Origin: SVEL01 sp045126475
Lineage (GTDB): Bacteria > Bacillota > Clostridia > Lachnospirales > Lachnospiraceae
Length of the DNA: 6,246 bases
Reading direction: 5' to 3'
NCBI GenBank assembly: GCA_045126475.1
Contig: JBGVOL010000027.1
Coordinates: forward strand, 1 to 6,246
A program made the translations under genes and the position numbers. Shown piece after piece: positions 6,201 through 6,246 of the stretch (positions are counted from its first letter, which is position 1; each line of letters starts with the position of its first letter). The notes below the pieces were generated by a model. That model ran no database searches and was not told where the DNA came from. It saw only the letters and a list, made by a program, of their open reading frames with translations.

Positions 6201-6246
6201 AGTACTACCCCTCTCAAACTATTTTTTCTTAAATCCCTCTGCTACA

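Noticed and set aside
6216..6246. End of another minus-strand gene at the right edge
   Set aside because: The minus strand contains a TAA near 6227 in one frame, but about 20 bases are too few to support a gene; no promoter is visible either.

Overview
The window is AT-rich and looks like chromosome from an endospore-forming clostridial Firmicute, most likely of the Lachnospiraceae type. The grounds are strong AGGAGG-class ribosome binding sites, low-GC codon use, and the gene order nudF - spoIIM - xerD, which matches the nudF/spoIIM/xerD neighbourhood of Bacillus subtilis and other spore formers. The genus cannot be fixed from the sequence alone. Genes are densely packed; no gene-free stretch exceeds about 160 bases.

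Left block (1-2905, minus strand): three genes form one apparent envelope operon. Transcribed right to left, they are a four-helix membrane protein of unknown family with a large soluble domain (1799-2905), a six-helix rhomboid-like protein without the protease catalytic residues and with a C-terminal Cys/His zinc module (833-1765), and a probable lipoprotein with an intact transglutaminase-type Cys-His-Asp triad (840 to beyond base 1). The last two genes overlap by 8 bases. A sigma-A-like promoter lies ahead of the first gene.

Centre (2906-4130): a divergent intergenic region carries back-to-back promoters and a perfect 15-bp palindrome. It is followed by a single-gene unit for class I DAHP synthase, the first step of the shikimate pathway, which has its own promoter and terminator.

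Right block (4129-6200, minus strand): nudF (Nudix ADP-sugar pyrophosphatase), spoIIM (sporulation engulfment protein) and a degenerate xerD-like recombinase. A sequence close to the sigma-E consensus lies in the nudF-spoIIM gap, which fits mother-cell expression of spoIIM. The recombinase has Lys in place of the first catalytic Arg and stops where the HxxR motif should begin, next to the aroF terminator, so it is probably inactive.

The two points most worth following up are the decayed xerD inside an otherwise conserved sporulation-linked cluster, and the three-gene envelope operon with a pseudo-rhomboid carrying a B-box-like zinc module.
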